Assembly: GCA_025345505.1 (NCBI GenBank)
Contig: JANVCC010000062.1
Span: forward strand, 15,654,630 to 15,718,629
DNA length: 64,000 nt
From: Todiramphus chloris collaris
Lineage: Eukaryota > Chordata > Aves > Coraciiformes > Alcedinidae
Direction of reading: 5' to 3'
The notes beneath the pieces are model-generated. The model had not been told where the DNA came from. It saw nothing but the letters and a program-made list of their open reading frames with translations, and searched no databases. This document shows positions 12,501-27,500 of the stretch, piece after piece. How positions within the stretch are numbered: the first letter of the stretch is position 1; each line of letters opens with the position of its first letter. A program made the position numbers and the translations under genes.

Positions 12501-15500
12501 CAGCGGACAAACCAGGCCCAGGAAAACTTACATGCCTGAGTGAGAGTTGGGTTCCTTGGGGAACAAAGCACGTTAAAAGTTCTTCCTGCAGGGTAGGATT
12601 TTCATTATATATATATATCTGCAGGGACTTGTTTGTACATATATAGATAAATATATATATATGCACACACATCAATTAATAAGGACACAGTATAATCTGA
12701 AAGATGTGTTCACTACCCGATTCCTGTCCATTCTGTGGGTACACAATGCAAGATTATCTAAGGGAAAGAAAACAGCAGGTGATTAAAGTAGGGTAAATAT
12801 TTTCTCTCAACCCTAAAAGAAGTTGTGGAGATAAGCTGGTTAATTTTTGTGCAATGCTCAAAAAAGTGTGAAAGGGTAGTTATATTTATTGCGGCTGTTC
12901 TTGGTTTAAATTGCAGTGCTTGCAATGAAGCACAACTGTGTATGCCTTTGAAATCATAATTTCCTTCTCTGTTGTATTAGAGGCACTATATAGCACATAT
13001 GTATAGGTATTGTTTTATAATTGCATTCCCTGCATTTGTTTCTTAATGTTTAAGTTCTTACACTAGAAGAGGGGAAGGGAAGCTTATGACATTTTTATGT
13101 CTCGTTCTTTTTTGCAGTCTTTTGTTTGTATTTGTCGTCTGCATTTGACTTAAAGAAGAGATTTCTTCTAGTTTTGAATATATGCTACAAGGAATTAGCA
13201 TTGTTCCCAGAAGTGTAATGAGTACTTTATAGTAAAAGTAGAAAGAAAATGTCCCTGACACAAAACCCAAGTGCAACAGCAGTGAGGGATAGTTTTGGTG
13301 TTTCCAAAATGTGATTTTGTTCTGTGAATGCAGGTGCTAAAATTTCTCACTTTGTATGTCTTTCTGTTCAGCCAGCAATACAGGTTTGCACAGAAGGCAA
13401 ATCACTGACCTTTTAGACCAAAGCATTCAGGTACATTCCCAGTGTTTTGTCATCACCTCTGATAATCGTTACATCTTGGTCTGTGGCTTCTGGGACAAGA
13501 GTTTCCGAGTTTATTCTACTGACTCAGGTAACGTATTCGTAAAATATGGGAAGAGCCTGAAAGATTTTTCTGTTCGTTGTCAGCCTACTGTTTCAAATAA
13601 GGAAAGAATGAGGAGTTGTGGGGAGAAAGTGGAGTATGTATTTATTCCCCTATTAATAATATTTGTCAAATCTTTTCCTGCCTACTGCAACTGTGTATTG
13701 CATGCTATCAGTTGTGTGAAATAATGGCAACTGTAAGACAATGAGCTCTTGCTTAGCCATAGCATCACACTTCAAATCTATATGGCAGGCATGCCTGTTC
13801 TTACATTGCAGTTTCCACAAGTAAATGAGTTTTTGTGAAGCTTTGCATACCAGGAGAATTAATTGTTCTTTGAGAGATTAATTTAACTCTGGTTGGTTTT
13901 CAACACCAGAGAATTTTTCTTTTTTTTTTTTTTTTGGAGGAAATACAGGCAAGCACCACAGAATAAGAACAGAAGTCTTGAAATCTGGTGAAAGAATACT
14001 CATGAAAGCCTTTGAAAGCTGTGCTATAATAGAAAAAATGGTTTGGAGACACTGAATTCTTTCATATAACATAAACTGATCAATATAATGGGCAGCAGTT
14101 AAATTAGTCTGTCAGCTGGCATGTATCCAAACCATTGAAGTCATGCTAAATAGAAAAGAATCTTTCAATATAAGAGCTACAGGAATTTAAAAGCCATGGA
14201 ACCCCAGAAGAAAATAGGTATGATTTTTTTACCCTTCATTATCTTATAATGGCAGTAGCAACCTCACTGTAAGGTATTTCTTCGGGATTAATGACCCGGT
14301 GTGGTTAATGTGTGTGTGCCATCAAGCTTTCCAGGAGGTTATTAATCCCTAGGGAATATGTTTGTCATCATTTCTTAAATATATTAGTTAATAGTGTTTT
14401 TCACACTTGGCAAACCAAAATGTTTAAAATACCAGTATGGTGTTTAATGATAATCTGTTAAGACTGGAACTCATGGCATATTTTAGTATATCTGTCATTT
14501 TTGTGATTTTAAAGCTGTAAGTGTAAAGGAGAAGTTCCGCTTACTTCGTATGGACTGCCTACAATTATACAGACATCTTGTTAGACCCTTCATAGTTTAA
14601 TTTTCTCATTGATGAAAATAAATTTACATAAAGCTGTGCATTTAAAGGACATCTTCAGAACAGTTAGCTAGCAGTAATAAATATTCAGTATGTAGTCTTC
14701 ATTTATATGAATACAGAACTAGTTCTTTTATGTCAAAGGATTTATTTTACTTTACACCTATGGAAAGAACTTGTATTATTTTGGTAGCTTTGCTCTCTCT
14801 TGATCTGAACCACAAATATCTCATTAAGTTATGTGCTTTGTGTGTTAAGTTGATACACCAGGCATCTCGTTACTACCAGAGCTAATGATGGTATAAACCA
14901 AAATAGGGTTGTCAGAAAAGTTACAGAAGATTTGCATCTTCTATGTCTCTCCTGTTTGTCAATAGAGCAACTCTAGCTGTTAAATCAAGTGACTTCAGAT
15001 GTAGTTTATTTTGCTTCAAATTAAAATGAGAATATAGTAGTGAAATATGCTGAACTCGTTGGAACAGCAAGGAAAAAAATGATGTGATCAGTAATGCATA
15101 ATGGCAAGTGATCACAAGTGGTGAATTCAATTATATTTTAGCACTTAGACAAAAAGGAAACCTTTTTCCTATTAGATTTTGGGTTTGTTTGGCTGGTTTT
15201 TTTTAACAGGAAGTAGTTGTGACATAAATCATGGGCTCTCAGTGCAGCTAGTACGGCAGAAGCCCAATAAAACCTTCCTCTAGCAGTAGGAATGATTTCT
15301 AGACAGCATTTTAGTTTCAGTAGTGCAGAGATTTGAGTCTTATTTTTATTTTAATTATTCGTAGCACAGCTGTCAAATAAAGCATTAACTAGAAAATTTG
15401 TTCTGTCAGAAAGGAATATCTGAGTACATGTGGAAAAGTTTGATACTCCTGTATAAAGAGGACAACTCATATTAAAGGAAAGAAAAAAGTTGATTAACTG

Positions 15501-18500
15501 ATATGAGAGTAATGATTTATTTTTCTTTTTTACACTAATATGAAAGAGCAAAAGCTTATTTCTTGTTTTAATGGAATTGATTGAATCTTAGCTGCACAGT
15601 AAGTAAACCTAACAAGGCAGTGTGAGTACGTGACCAACTGTCAAACAAATAGCCTTGAAAAATGTTTGCTTTCTAGAACAGAAACTGTAAACATAGAATA
15701 TAATTGAAGGAGAGATTTCTGTAACTCAGCGATGTTTGTAGCATAAATTTCTGTTCTGAAAGTATAAATCACCTCAGGTAGTTGAATACCTATGGCTATA
15801 CAGCTGAAGAATATGTCACATAATGAAAGGGAAGAGCATATGCCTCGTAAGAAGGTTTTGTATATTGCCAAAGTGAGGTTATTTAGTCTGTGAGTGTTTC
15901 ACTGCTCCCAGATGTGAAGTGCAGTAACTTTTTCTGACTAAATCTGTAAACTGGTCAGCATCTGAGACAGTTAGGTGACCCTATGGCACAAAAGAAAGCT
16001 CTGGTGTGCAGAGGTGATGGCTATAAAACAGTTACACGCTCACAGAGATGAGTGAAAGACGTGATTCCTGAACTGCCCTTTAATACAAGGGAGATCTGCA
16101 TAGTAAGTGTACCTTCCAGATTTTTGCCCCATCCAGTCAGAAAAGGTTCATCTGGTGGTATTTCATTTCAGTTTCTCCTGGAGGGTTATACTTGCCTGAT
16201 AAGTTTTGTCAGTGTTTTATTTTAAATCTGATGAATAGATTTCTCTTTAATTGCATCATATTATTCTAATTTTAATTCATGTGCTAACATAAGTAATTCT
16301 TTTTTTTCCTTTTTTTTTTTTTTTTTAATATTCATACCTTTTTCTGTTTTTCTCCACTTCAGTGCAATTACCTTTTTGAATCAATAACATTGTTTTTGTC
16401 TGTTATTGCTCTTTGCGTTATTTAGCACCTGGATAGGAATACAATGCCTTTGTGCTGCGTAGGAAGAGGGCTATGAAATATGTCCTGCTAGCCATGTTAC
16501 ATGATTGACTAATCATTTTTAATTCATGGACCAAAATATTTTATTAAGATGTATTGAATTTGAGTCTCAACACTGATTTGTGTTACTACTTGTCATGTTA
16601 CTAGTTAAACACTTTTCAGAATATTTTATTCCAGGTACAGTGTTTTGCATTTCCTATTTCTTTTTGGCACATGTTGGTTGATCCTTCCAAAGCCATCAGT
16701 CGTTTCCCCTTCTGTTCTTCTTTATTCAGCCCAAAGCACAAATGGATGCATGGTTATTTGGGCTGAGAAATCTGAGTTCGCACATTAATGGCATTGCCAT
16801 ATGACACCTCCTTGTGTCTTTGGATGCAGAATTTGGCCTGCCCCATGTTACCTGAATAAGCCAAGTAGGTGCATAAGAAATGTGCGAGGGTATCTTTCAT
16901 CCTGTCTCTACAAGCTCTGCAGTTGCTAGGCTCTGCAGATCCAGGGAGATGTATTTTAGTGCTTATTTCGTAGGTTCCTGTGTGCTGCTGGCAGATCCAG
17001 AAGCTGGCAGGACATGTGACATGTAGGAGCCAGCCTCTGACAGAGTGGGCTGGCACAGATCTACTGTGCCTACGTGTTTCCTCTCCCACATTGTCATCAG
17101 ATTTACATTTTACTGTTACTTTCATCAGTAAACTTAGGTTCAACTTGCCTTAAAAGAGAATCTAGTCGCGTTTCCTGTCTGAAAAGTGAACGTAAACATA
17201 TAGAATAAAAAATTCCTTCTGGATTTTTGAATAGAGGCCTTGGAATAAACTATATAAATAATGCTGCAAATATTTTTTTATGACCTGTATGGACTACTGC
17301 ACTTTTAAATAAGTTTCCACCAAATCAAGAAAAAAAAAGCCCTACACTCCACTGTAGTTCTTTTTGGAACCTTTTTTTAATAAAGAAGATATTTCTAGAA
17401 TACTTTGTGATGTATTTAATTTGCCTTAAAAAGCATAGAAGCATATTTTTAAAACAACTCACTTTTATGTGTTTTAGGTAAACTGATACAAGTAATATTT
17501 GGACACTGGGATGTTGTAACCTGCCTTGCTCGTTCTGAGTCCTATATTGGAGGAAATTGTTACATTCTCTCAGGATCACGTGATGCAACATTACTGCTCT
17601 GGTACTGGAATGGCAAAACCAATATCATTGGTGATAACCCAAGAGGTAAGTAAAACCAGAAAAAAAAGTGGTTTTTAAGGACATTGTCTACAAATGGCTT
17701 AAGTGAACACCTTGCACGACAAAGTTTTAGGTAACATTAATATAAAAAGTGCAGCGTTTCATTTTTTTATACTTGTGATCAGTTCTAGTTGAAAGAATTC
17801 AGTGTAAACACTGCTTCCTTTGCAGCACAAGTAGAACTAATGTTTAAAGTTCTAGAATACTGAACATTGCAAATACACTTTTTTTCTTGTCACTCCTTCA
17901 GTTGGGAAGGAGTGGCTCCCAATGTGAGAAGGGAACGAGCTTTTCATATTGTTACATCTGAGTAAATCTTTCTCTCAATTTCTTTCATTAAATACTTGCA
18001 TTTGAGATTTTTAAAACAAAACCCAACTGCACATTGCTCCCGTGCAGACTGTATTCTATGCAACTGTAATCATATGCATATAGATTCTCACCTATAGCTA
18101 TCAATAGAGTTATGCAGACAGTGAATTTGAACTTAGACTGAGGTCATTGTAATGAGGTGTGCAGTGGCTTGAGCAGAACACTTAGGTAAAAGCCAGACAG
18201 ACATGGACAAGCAAGCTGAAAACTTTTATTATTTAACACTTTGGTAGGGTGCTGTGTGCCTACTCCTCAGTCTCACGTATGAGGTATTTTAATTGGTTCC
18301 AGTGGTCATATCATAAAACCAAACTAATAAGGCGGATTAACCCTGCTTCAGCCTAATTCAGTTTCAACCCCTCCCCGCCCAAACACACCTTGTACTCCCC
18401 AAGGAATTTAATCTCTTCCATCTTACACCGTTTCCCAGGAAATCACAAATCTTTTTACTCCCTGAGATTCTCAATTTTCACTCATAATTTTCTATGAAAA

Positions 18501-21500
18501 ACAGTGGAACAGTGCAACTGTTCAACCCTGCTCTGCCTGTATTATATAACAGGAAAGGTAGAAAGTGATCTTGTTAATATGACAGTTTCACTCTCCACAA
18601 GAATATTAATTCCTGATGCCCAAAGCAAAGAAGGCAGCAGAGATGCGGCTTGACAAGAAGCCTGAGTGAGCCAGGTCACAGGAGTAACAATTTATGTGGG
18701 ACACATCATAGCCAAACAGTGGTCCTGTTCTCCCAGTTCATCCAAAAAGCAAATGCCCTGAAGAGGAGGAGTAAGAAGCAGCATTTTCTGTCCGACTTCA
18801 GAAACATGTTTGCTAGGTTTTCTTCTGTACACTGAAGGTCTTCTCTGATCTTGTTTAAATCCTGCTGTCTGCAGAGGACAAAATGAGCATCTAGAAAACA
18901 AGAGATGTTGTTATATCTGGCATATATTGCACTGAAAAAAGGAGATGATTTGACTGAAATTGCATCCTGTGAATTCTTCACCCAGGTGGATGTGGCTAGC
19001 ATAATTTTATGAGCATCTTTTAATAAATATGGCTGTAGTAGATGGACAGAATCCCTGGGAATACGTGATACATATTTTGCAATACATCAATTTAAAGAAA
19101 ATTTTGCAGAGCTTGTAAACTTGGAAATTCCAAAAAGTCTGAAAGGAAGTGAAAGGAACTTAAAAGCTTCACAGTCTATTGAGCTGGTAAATCCTAAAGA
19201 GCAAAACTGCCCTTCTGAGGAGAAAAGCTTAGATAATGTACTGATGTGACACAAGGAACAGGTGTAGGTGTCTGCTAGGAGTGTTCTCAGGCCTGCAAGC
19301 GCAACTTGTCTCCCTAGAGTCCTGGGCCTGTCCTAAGAAATTCTTGTTGATTGTTTGGCAAGCTTGCCTGCTTTATGAACAAGATTTTGAGCTACAGGCT
19401 CCTTTGTGACCTTAACAGATCACACGCTGATATTTTGTGCCCAGTATCTACCTAAAACAGGTAGGTTTTGTTATAATCTGTTGACTGTCTCCTCTCGTGC
19501 ACACCTTGTAAATACTAAAATTCTGCAGTTGTCAAGGCCAGCGCTAGGCCATTTTAACTACCATTTAAAATCCCAACAATAGCTACCTGGTAAGTGTCCT
19601 TTTTTAGGCTCCTGTGTTTACTAGTTGCCATTATGCCGCTTTTTTTTGTGTGAAACAGCATGCCTGGAAGTCTTTTTTATGAATTGGAATCTCATGGCAC
19701 TATACGTGGCCCTAGACGTGTAGAGTAAAAGACAGTTTCTGCTTCAAAGAGATGGTAATCTAGGGGATTTAATTTTTCCCAGAAATAGCTTTCTATAGGC
19801 ATTTCTGTTCAGTCTCCCCCNNNNNNNNNNNNNNNNNNNNNNNNNNNNNNNNNNNNNNNNNNNNNNNNNNNNNNNNNNNNNNNNNNNNNNNNNNNNNNNN
19901 NNNNNNNNNNNNNNNNNNNNCCCCCCCCCCTTTTTTTTTTTAAGGCAAATAAAAAGAGCTGTTTCTGCTTAGTTCAGATTTTGTCAGGAATGGGAAGCAC
20001 CGGCAGAATCATTGGGTTTCGAGGCCTGTTACTGCAACTGTAACTTCCATCCATTTGTGGCATGCTTTAGATATTTAACTTGTCTGATGTCTTTTTGTAT
20101 TTTAAGGTTGTGATTTTTTACCCCAAAACGTAGTTTATTCATGTTTTCAATGAGCATTATTCGTTGGAATTTTAGATTCTCTCAAAGTTGATAGGCCTTT
20201 CCTATTTTTTTCTCTAATTAGCTCTAATTTCCATCATAAAATGAATTTACAGCAACATGCATCCATTGGCACTGTACCAAATCATGATGCCAGAGTAGTT
20301 TCAACAAAAATAATCTAAACCAGGAGCATTTCTTTCCTCCTTTCATAGTACTTGTTCCCTCTGATACATATCAGTCAGCAGACTACATGATCAAACTACC
20401 CTAAATACTATCCCATTGGGCACCCATTACTCAACCAGTTACATTTTATTTAGGTTCTTTTGTCTGGTTTCGTTACTTTAGGAAACAGTGAGCTCTTGAT
20501 CTCTGGCTGCATGTATTCATGTTTTAGAATGGTGCTTAACTCAAGCTGACAGGCCAGGTGGGCTATGGCATACATGGTAAAGAAGTGTTTTGTTTGATAT
20601 TCTTTATCAAGGATAATTTTCTGACCAACTGAACTGTATAAAAAAAAATTTATGTTTTTGGTTTAACAGAAAAAATATGTTGCTGAAATATTAATTATTT
20701 ATATTATTTAATTTTTAGCTTTTCAGCTGACTACTTAAAGAAGTTACACCTACCCAGTCTCACTGTCTGTTCAGTTGCTCCCTAATAACTCTCAAATGCA
20801 TTGATCAACGTGAAACAAATTTGATGAATTTAAATCTCAAAGATATGAAATTCTTACATGGGACACATCTGCTGGAAACTATTTTTATTCTTGACAAAAC
20901 AGCTTGATTACATTTACGTTAAGTCCTTTTTTCCTACTCAAATTAAAACCTGAAATTCAAAAAAAATATTTTGCCATGCTCTTTGATCAAATGTAAGGAT
21001 TTTTTTTCTTTATGGATTAATTGTTTTTTGAAAATGTAGAAGCATGGCAGTATGTCACTTTGGTGCAGAGGCCTTTTCTGATGCAGAAATGTTTCTGTGG
21101 ACAATTTCTGACCAAGTCTAGGAATAATTCAGAACAGAGCAGAGGATTTGAAATGTTTATATCCTTTAGAATAGCCCTGAGCCATTTTGAGTTCACATTT
21201 AGAAGCTCATTTACTGTGGAGATGTAAAGTCACTTTGGGTAGTGTAAGGCGTTTTTATTTTTCTCTTCTTGGCATGTGGCTTCCTTTGGGGAGGTGGGGG
21301 TGGTAGGAGGGAGAGGGTGAAACCTTCCCCTCGGGACCCCTTGAAGCCCATGTGTGATCTGTGTCACAGCGGTGGCTTTTGCATGTGTAGGGAGCAAGGT
21401 ACCACCTGGGGACGTGGTGTTATGTTTCGGGACTTGTGTTCCCGACCAGGGTGGTAGAATGTGCAGGGGTTAGTGGGAAAGGGCATTGCACTTGCAGAAG

Positions 21501-24500
21501 GATGCCATGTTTTGCACTTGCCCAGCCTAGGGCGGTGGAGGTGGAGGGGAGGATCTGTGTGTGACTGCTGGAGAAAAGAGATGAGAGAATCGATTTGCAT
21601 ACAAATGGTGTGCATCACTTTCAGATCTTGCTCTCTCTTTGAAGCTCAAGTGGCAGCTCTTAGTGTTTGGACACTTCCTAAGTTTAGGGGTTGCATTTTA
21701 CTTTGTAATCACAGAACCATAGGAAACAGGGTGGGCGGGAGCTTTGGTCACCTGATCTCTTTTCCCAAAGAAGGCTTAACTACACCGAAACCATTCTCAC
21801 TGATGTTTGTCCAATCTTCTGTTAAAAACTTTGGCAAACAGATCTTGGAATTCTCTCATTAGCAGTGCTTTCCCAGTGTTCAGCCTAGTATCCAGTTCTT
21901 TTCTCCAGCAGTTGAATTCTGTCATTTCTTATATATTTATTCTTTGTGTAGAGAACAGATTATTTATTTCCTACTTGCAACAGCTTCCAGTTATTTGGAT
22001 CACCGTGATCTGCAGTTCTTTGCTTCCAGTTTTAATAACCAAATTCTTTGTCTTTTGCCAGAAGTAATGTTATTCTAGACCTCTGGTTTTGTGTTCCTCT
22101 CCTCTTCAGTTGTCTGTCTTCCTCAGAGTAAGCAAGCAATGCAGTCAAAGCCTTTCCAGCAATGAGTAGAAAACAACCTATTTTACAGACCAGTACTTTG
22201 CACATCCCTATGGGATATGTTTTTTTCAAAACAGCATGACAGTGTTAGTTCTTGAAGTGTATAAGCCAATATAAATTTCAGTCTTTTCTGAAAAACCACC
22301 GTCTACTCGGTTGTTTCTCCTGTGTAGTTTTACTGTGGAACCTTGTCTATAAAGTTTCTGAATTGTATTCTCTTAGACTGCTTCTCCAATTTGGCACACC
22401 AGTTTTGAATTCTCATCCTGTCCTCCAGCAAACTTGCAGCAACTTCTCTGCAAATGTAATTTGCTGTCTTATTCTATCAAATTGGTCATTAAAGAAAACA
22501 TTACATAGTACACAATTTGTGAATGTCCATCAATACATTTACCATTTTGACAATGAATAGCTTGCTGAATACAGCTTTCCAGCTGGCTTTTCATCCGACG
22601 GACAGTAGCGACTTCTAAACACGAGCATCCCTGTTTTGCTTAAGAAATTGTGCACGTGAAACAGTGCCAGAGTCCTTGCTCATGTCAAAATGTATGATAT
22701 CTCCTTGAACTCAAGTCCTGTTACTCTGCCATTGCAAGAAAAAAAAAAAATCACTTGGACATGATTTGTTCACAACAAATCCATATCAGCTGTTACTTAT
22801 CTCTTTGTTTTCTTCTAGGAAATTGTGTGTGTGAGTGTGTGGATCTATAACAATATAAATGTTCTGCCAATATTTTTTCTGTTTGTTGGCATTAAGCCAT
22901 CTGCTCTCTAATTTCTCAGTTTTCCTGATTCTGAAAAAACAGAACACATTTCTTAGTCTTGCAGAACCTCACCCAATATCCATAAAACAGCAGTTACAGC
23001 TCTGGGATTATGTAGTTTCACTTTCTGTATTCTCAACTCAGTATTTTCAGGCCAATTGAGTTCCAAACTTTACCTTATTTAGGTATTCTCTAATTAAGAT
23101 AACAGTTCTCATTGCTGCTTTTTGTTATGTTTGCTGTCTGACTGCAGTTACCCTTTTTCTTGAGCACGTTTACCAGAATACTTTTAAATGTGTGTCAGCA
23201 TCTGTTGGTGCTGTTTGCTCTTAATAATGGACCAGCTTCTCATGAAAACTTAACATTCTGTGTTTACAGAATAACTGTTACTCCTGATGTCACTGGTACT
23301 TGCATCTCATCTATGGTTAGCCATGTGTTTTTGTCCCTGCTTGCTCATACTTTGTCTTGCACCGGTTCAGAGAGATCTCATTTATTTTGATCTTTCCTGA
23401 GTTTCCTCCGTTTACAGTCACTGGAGAACTTCCAGTTGTGCCAGCTGGTATCTGCTTGTCTGTCTTATCCTCCTGCTGCATTGAATTGGCTTTCACTAGT
23501 GACCATGTTACCTTTTTCTTTCTTTTTCTGTAGATTTAAGTTCCCCTAAGAACTTAACAGAACACAGTTCTATATCTACTGAAACCTGTCTTCCCAAAAT
23601 ACAGAAAAAATAATTATCTTGTCCTTGTTCTTTCCCTTATAAAGCATATTGAACACTCTCTTGAATCTTCACATCTTTCATGTAAATTCCTTTCAACATC
23701 ACATTTTTGATCTGTTTTGCTATATTGGTTCTACTTGCATCTAGAAGGTTATTTTTGTCTGTTGCTTATGTATTAAACATTGTCACCAAATTGCTTGCTA
23801 CACACATACTTGAATTGCTTTACCAACAAACATCTTTGCAGTTAGGATATCCCATTTTGTCCAATCTTCCTTCTTACTGATCCCTCACCTATACCCACCA
23901 GGTTGAGGCCAATCAGATTAGTGAATGTCAATCTGTCTTCAAAGTTTTGGTTTTTTCACTGTAATTATTTTATTTGGATGTACTTTCTTGGAGGGGAGGT
24001 TTACAGTGGGGAATCTCATTGTCTTAATATTGATTTTCGCTTATAAGATGGTAGGCAAATGCCTACAGACAAGGTGAAGATACGGCACTTTCCTGCTATT
24101 CTTGCACTATATTCATAGAATTTGAAGAGACTGTTCTCTTGCCATCAAAACATCCACAGATTTGTTCATAATCAATTTCCAGTTTTCAGATTCTGAAAAT
24201 TGAAAATATATCTAATTTAGAAATGTGATTTGCCTAACCAAATTAACCGATAGAACTATTCAGTACTAATGAAATGTAGAGTCTGTGTGTAACTGTATTG
24301 CTACTAATAATACTAATGGGATGTCTTCTCAATCATTGCATTGATCTTCCACACATATGTGAATAAACCAAATTACACTGCTTCTTTTATGTTAGCCCAT
24401 AAGCCTCGAAAACATTACACTTTGTGTGTGTCACATTTGCATCAAGAGGATTATGAAGGTGCTTTCATTGCACAGGTCTGTGTTTTTTGGAGGGTACTCT

Positions 24501-27500
24501 ATGAAGTGTGTTAGAGAAATTAAATGTTTTTAGTAGTGTAGCAGGGGCACTGTCTGAACGTAAGCATGTGAGTTCATACTTAGAAACAATTACTGGGTTT
24601 AACTGAGATTGAATTGAGAGGATTCACTGAACACTGGTACTATTGCTAACATATTGAATATCTTCCTTGGATAGAAGTTTTTAACATACGTAATCTTTTC
24701 AACGGATAAAACACAAAATCTTCCAAATGGTTCAAAATTTAATCATGTTTCCTGTCTTGCCTAACAACAGTCTAGCTACTACCCAAACTTCTTTTAAAAG
24801 AAACTGGGTTTTGTTTTGTTTTGTTTTGTTTTTTAGCTACAATTCCTAAATAAGTGTTTGACTATCTAAAATGACTTGTTATCACTTAACATTATTGTAA
24901 AATTAAAGCTATGGTCTTGAGGCTAGAGAAATCATTAGTTTTAATTGTATTAATAGTCATTGCAAAAGATAAAACATCTGTATTTTATCAACTGCTGCAC
25001 ACATTTTTCAGTTGGAAGCTTTGAACTTTTTATAAATGAATGCTTGATAAGTAATTGTTTATGTGGATAATGCAAGTGATTTAAACTAAAATATGACCTG
25101 ATGAGCATCTTTATGTTTACTGATTAAAGAGTAATGTCACAGATAATCATTTCTTTGCACTCAGACAAAAATCCTATAGACCTGAACTCTGTGAACATTT
25201 GCATACCTGCCTGCCTCTGTACACAGTGAATAGTCACACTGATTTCAAGCAGGTCTGCTGTTAACTTAGTAGCAAAAAACCCTCTTTTCACTCTTCCTCT
25301 ATCCTTACCCTCATCTTGTATTAACTGACATCCTGGTTCCCTCATTTCTGCATGATCTGAACTTTTATTTTCAGTTTCAAAACCAATGATAATGCAGCAG
25401 ATAAGGTTCCACATTTCTAAGGAATATTTATAGCATAAATATTAATTTAGAATTGTAATTATTATGTCCTAAAAAAGAAAATTAAATCTTGGAAGTGGTT
25501 TGCATAACAGCTTCTTTCCTTAGAAAAATTAATTGGGAAGTAAAGTCTCATCTGTTGGTGTTCCCTTTTGCATTTATCACGCTAGGTAGCAGAGGTATAA
25601 AAATGTCCATAAATCAGTAATCACGTTGGTTAGTGATGGTAATTCTGCTGGTTTTGTCAAATTTCTGTCAAATTGGTGAACCACTGTCTGCCATAGGAGC
25701 TAAAAATTGTCAGAGCCTCCAAATACTGAAATATGTTTGGAATTGCTGCAGCTATGAAGACGATAGGTGCTGTTCAGCGTAGTCACTCTGCTAGGAAAAG
25801 AGTGTTGCTCTCTGATAGTACAGCACTGAGCTTAAAAACAGCCTGCATGTGCTCCTTTGGGTGTGCAGTACCACAGGGATTTTTTACTTCTCCATGCGTT
25901 ATATATATATATAGCGTGTAAGCACTTCTTCAAAAAAAGCCAGTAAATAATTCAGTATTATTTTCACAGCGTTTGACTGCAGACATAACAAATATTCTTT
26001 GTTTCTCAAAAATGGCTGGGCAGAGCAGCGCAATATTGCGTATAAAGCAAGAGTCCTTTAGCACCATCTGCTGGCATCGGGAGGAAACCTGATCTTGGGA
26101 CTGACTCCAAAGCACTGCCTGGTAAAATAGTTAAAAATAAATACATTTTCACGTATTTGGTGCTAAATAAAAAATAAAAAATCACTACAGTATAATTTTT
26201 GTCCTTTTACTTAAAATGATAATGATAAAATACAATGGGAATTTAAGGTTAATGTAGGAACTGAAGTAGAAATAGGTCAGGCGTGTTTTGTTAAGCAAAA
26301 CTGTAAAAAGAAATGGAATACCTTTTTTTTTTTTTACTACAGCTTGAGCAAGTGCAATACTAATTTTTTCTGTCCTGGTTGTAAGTCAAATTCAGTAACA
26401 TTTATTTCATAGAGAAGAGCCACAAGGCTTATAAAAGTATCTGTAACATGTTTTGAAAAGGGTAGCTACCACTGAATATTTCTATCTAACATTTATTTGA
26501 TGTTAGTCTTGAAAGCCTCATGAAAGCGTACGAACAGAGGCCCTGATGCTGTAACTGGTCCTACAGTTTCTTACATCTTCACGGGGCACTGTTGCAGCCA
26601 GTGCAGCAAGTACTGGGATTATCTGCACGAATCTAAACCAGAGCCTTTAATTATACAGCTACTGAACGTCAGTGTTTTTTCTTTCTTAAACTGTAACACA
26701 TTGATACATCAGGGATGTTGAGGCCTCATTCCTCCAAGTACTCTTTGAATCACATATAAATGATGGTTCTAACCTCCAAATACTTAAACTGAAAAAAAGA
26801 TGAGCTAGAAAAGGGCGATGAATTCTGGTACATCTGGAAATCTGCAATGATGCCACATAAGCAATATAGTTTAGTACTTAAATAATGCTGAGCAAGTCAC
26901 AGATAGACCTGAGGATATGGTCTTCACTGAAGAGAACTCGCAGGAGTGTTCACTGGTCGTTCAGAAAGCATCCTGATTTGGTACTGATGAGCGCCTAAGT
27001 CTGCAAACTAACACTGTTTGTATGTGGTTGTGTTTCAGGATTTGTCAATCTGAGCAATTGCAAGGAACATTGTAGAGCAGTTTTTGAGGCACAGTCTAGG
27101 TGCAAGCGAAGCCTGTAGGCAATTTGAGACTGAAAACAGAGGAAGAGTTTGGATGCCGCTTTTTTCACAGCATCCAACTTCAGGTGTCACCAAAACTATA
27201 AGCATGAAATTCCCCAGAAGGACAGGGATATTTAGTGCTTCGTGATGTAATGCAGACCTTTGTGTTCCAGGAAAAACAATGCTGTATTTACAGCTTGTAA
27301 CTAATAGTTGATGTGGTAAAAGGGATTATATTCATATAGTAAAGGGAATACGACCTTAATGTGCACCATATGCATAATGGTGGGAAGATGTATTAATCTA
27401 TCACATTTATTTACCTTGTTTGGTAGCTGGGAAAAATATCCTGTCAGTTCAAAGTCTATACCATATACTAAAGAACAGAGTAATCCAGAAGATGCAATAA

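Larger units (their letters stand above)
9783..13371 (+). other. LRBA intron C-D
   Basis: The intron is 3.59 kb. It contains a candidate regulatory block (9,880-10,400), a CR1 fragment (11,215-11,463) and a TA-rich simple repeat (12,605-12,665). No exon was recognised. Confidence 0.85.

Noticed and set aside
16754-17143. 129-codon minus-strand frame
   Set aside because: No family resemblance, no promoter or splice context, and it sits inside an LRBA intron; chance is likely.
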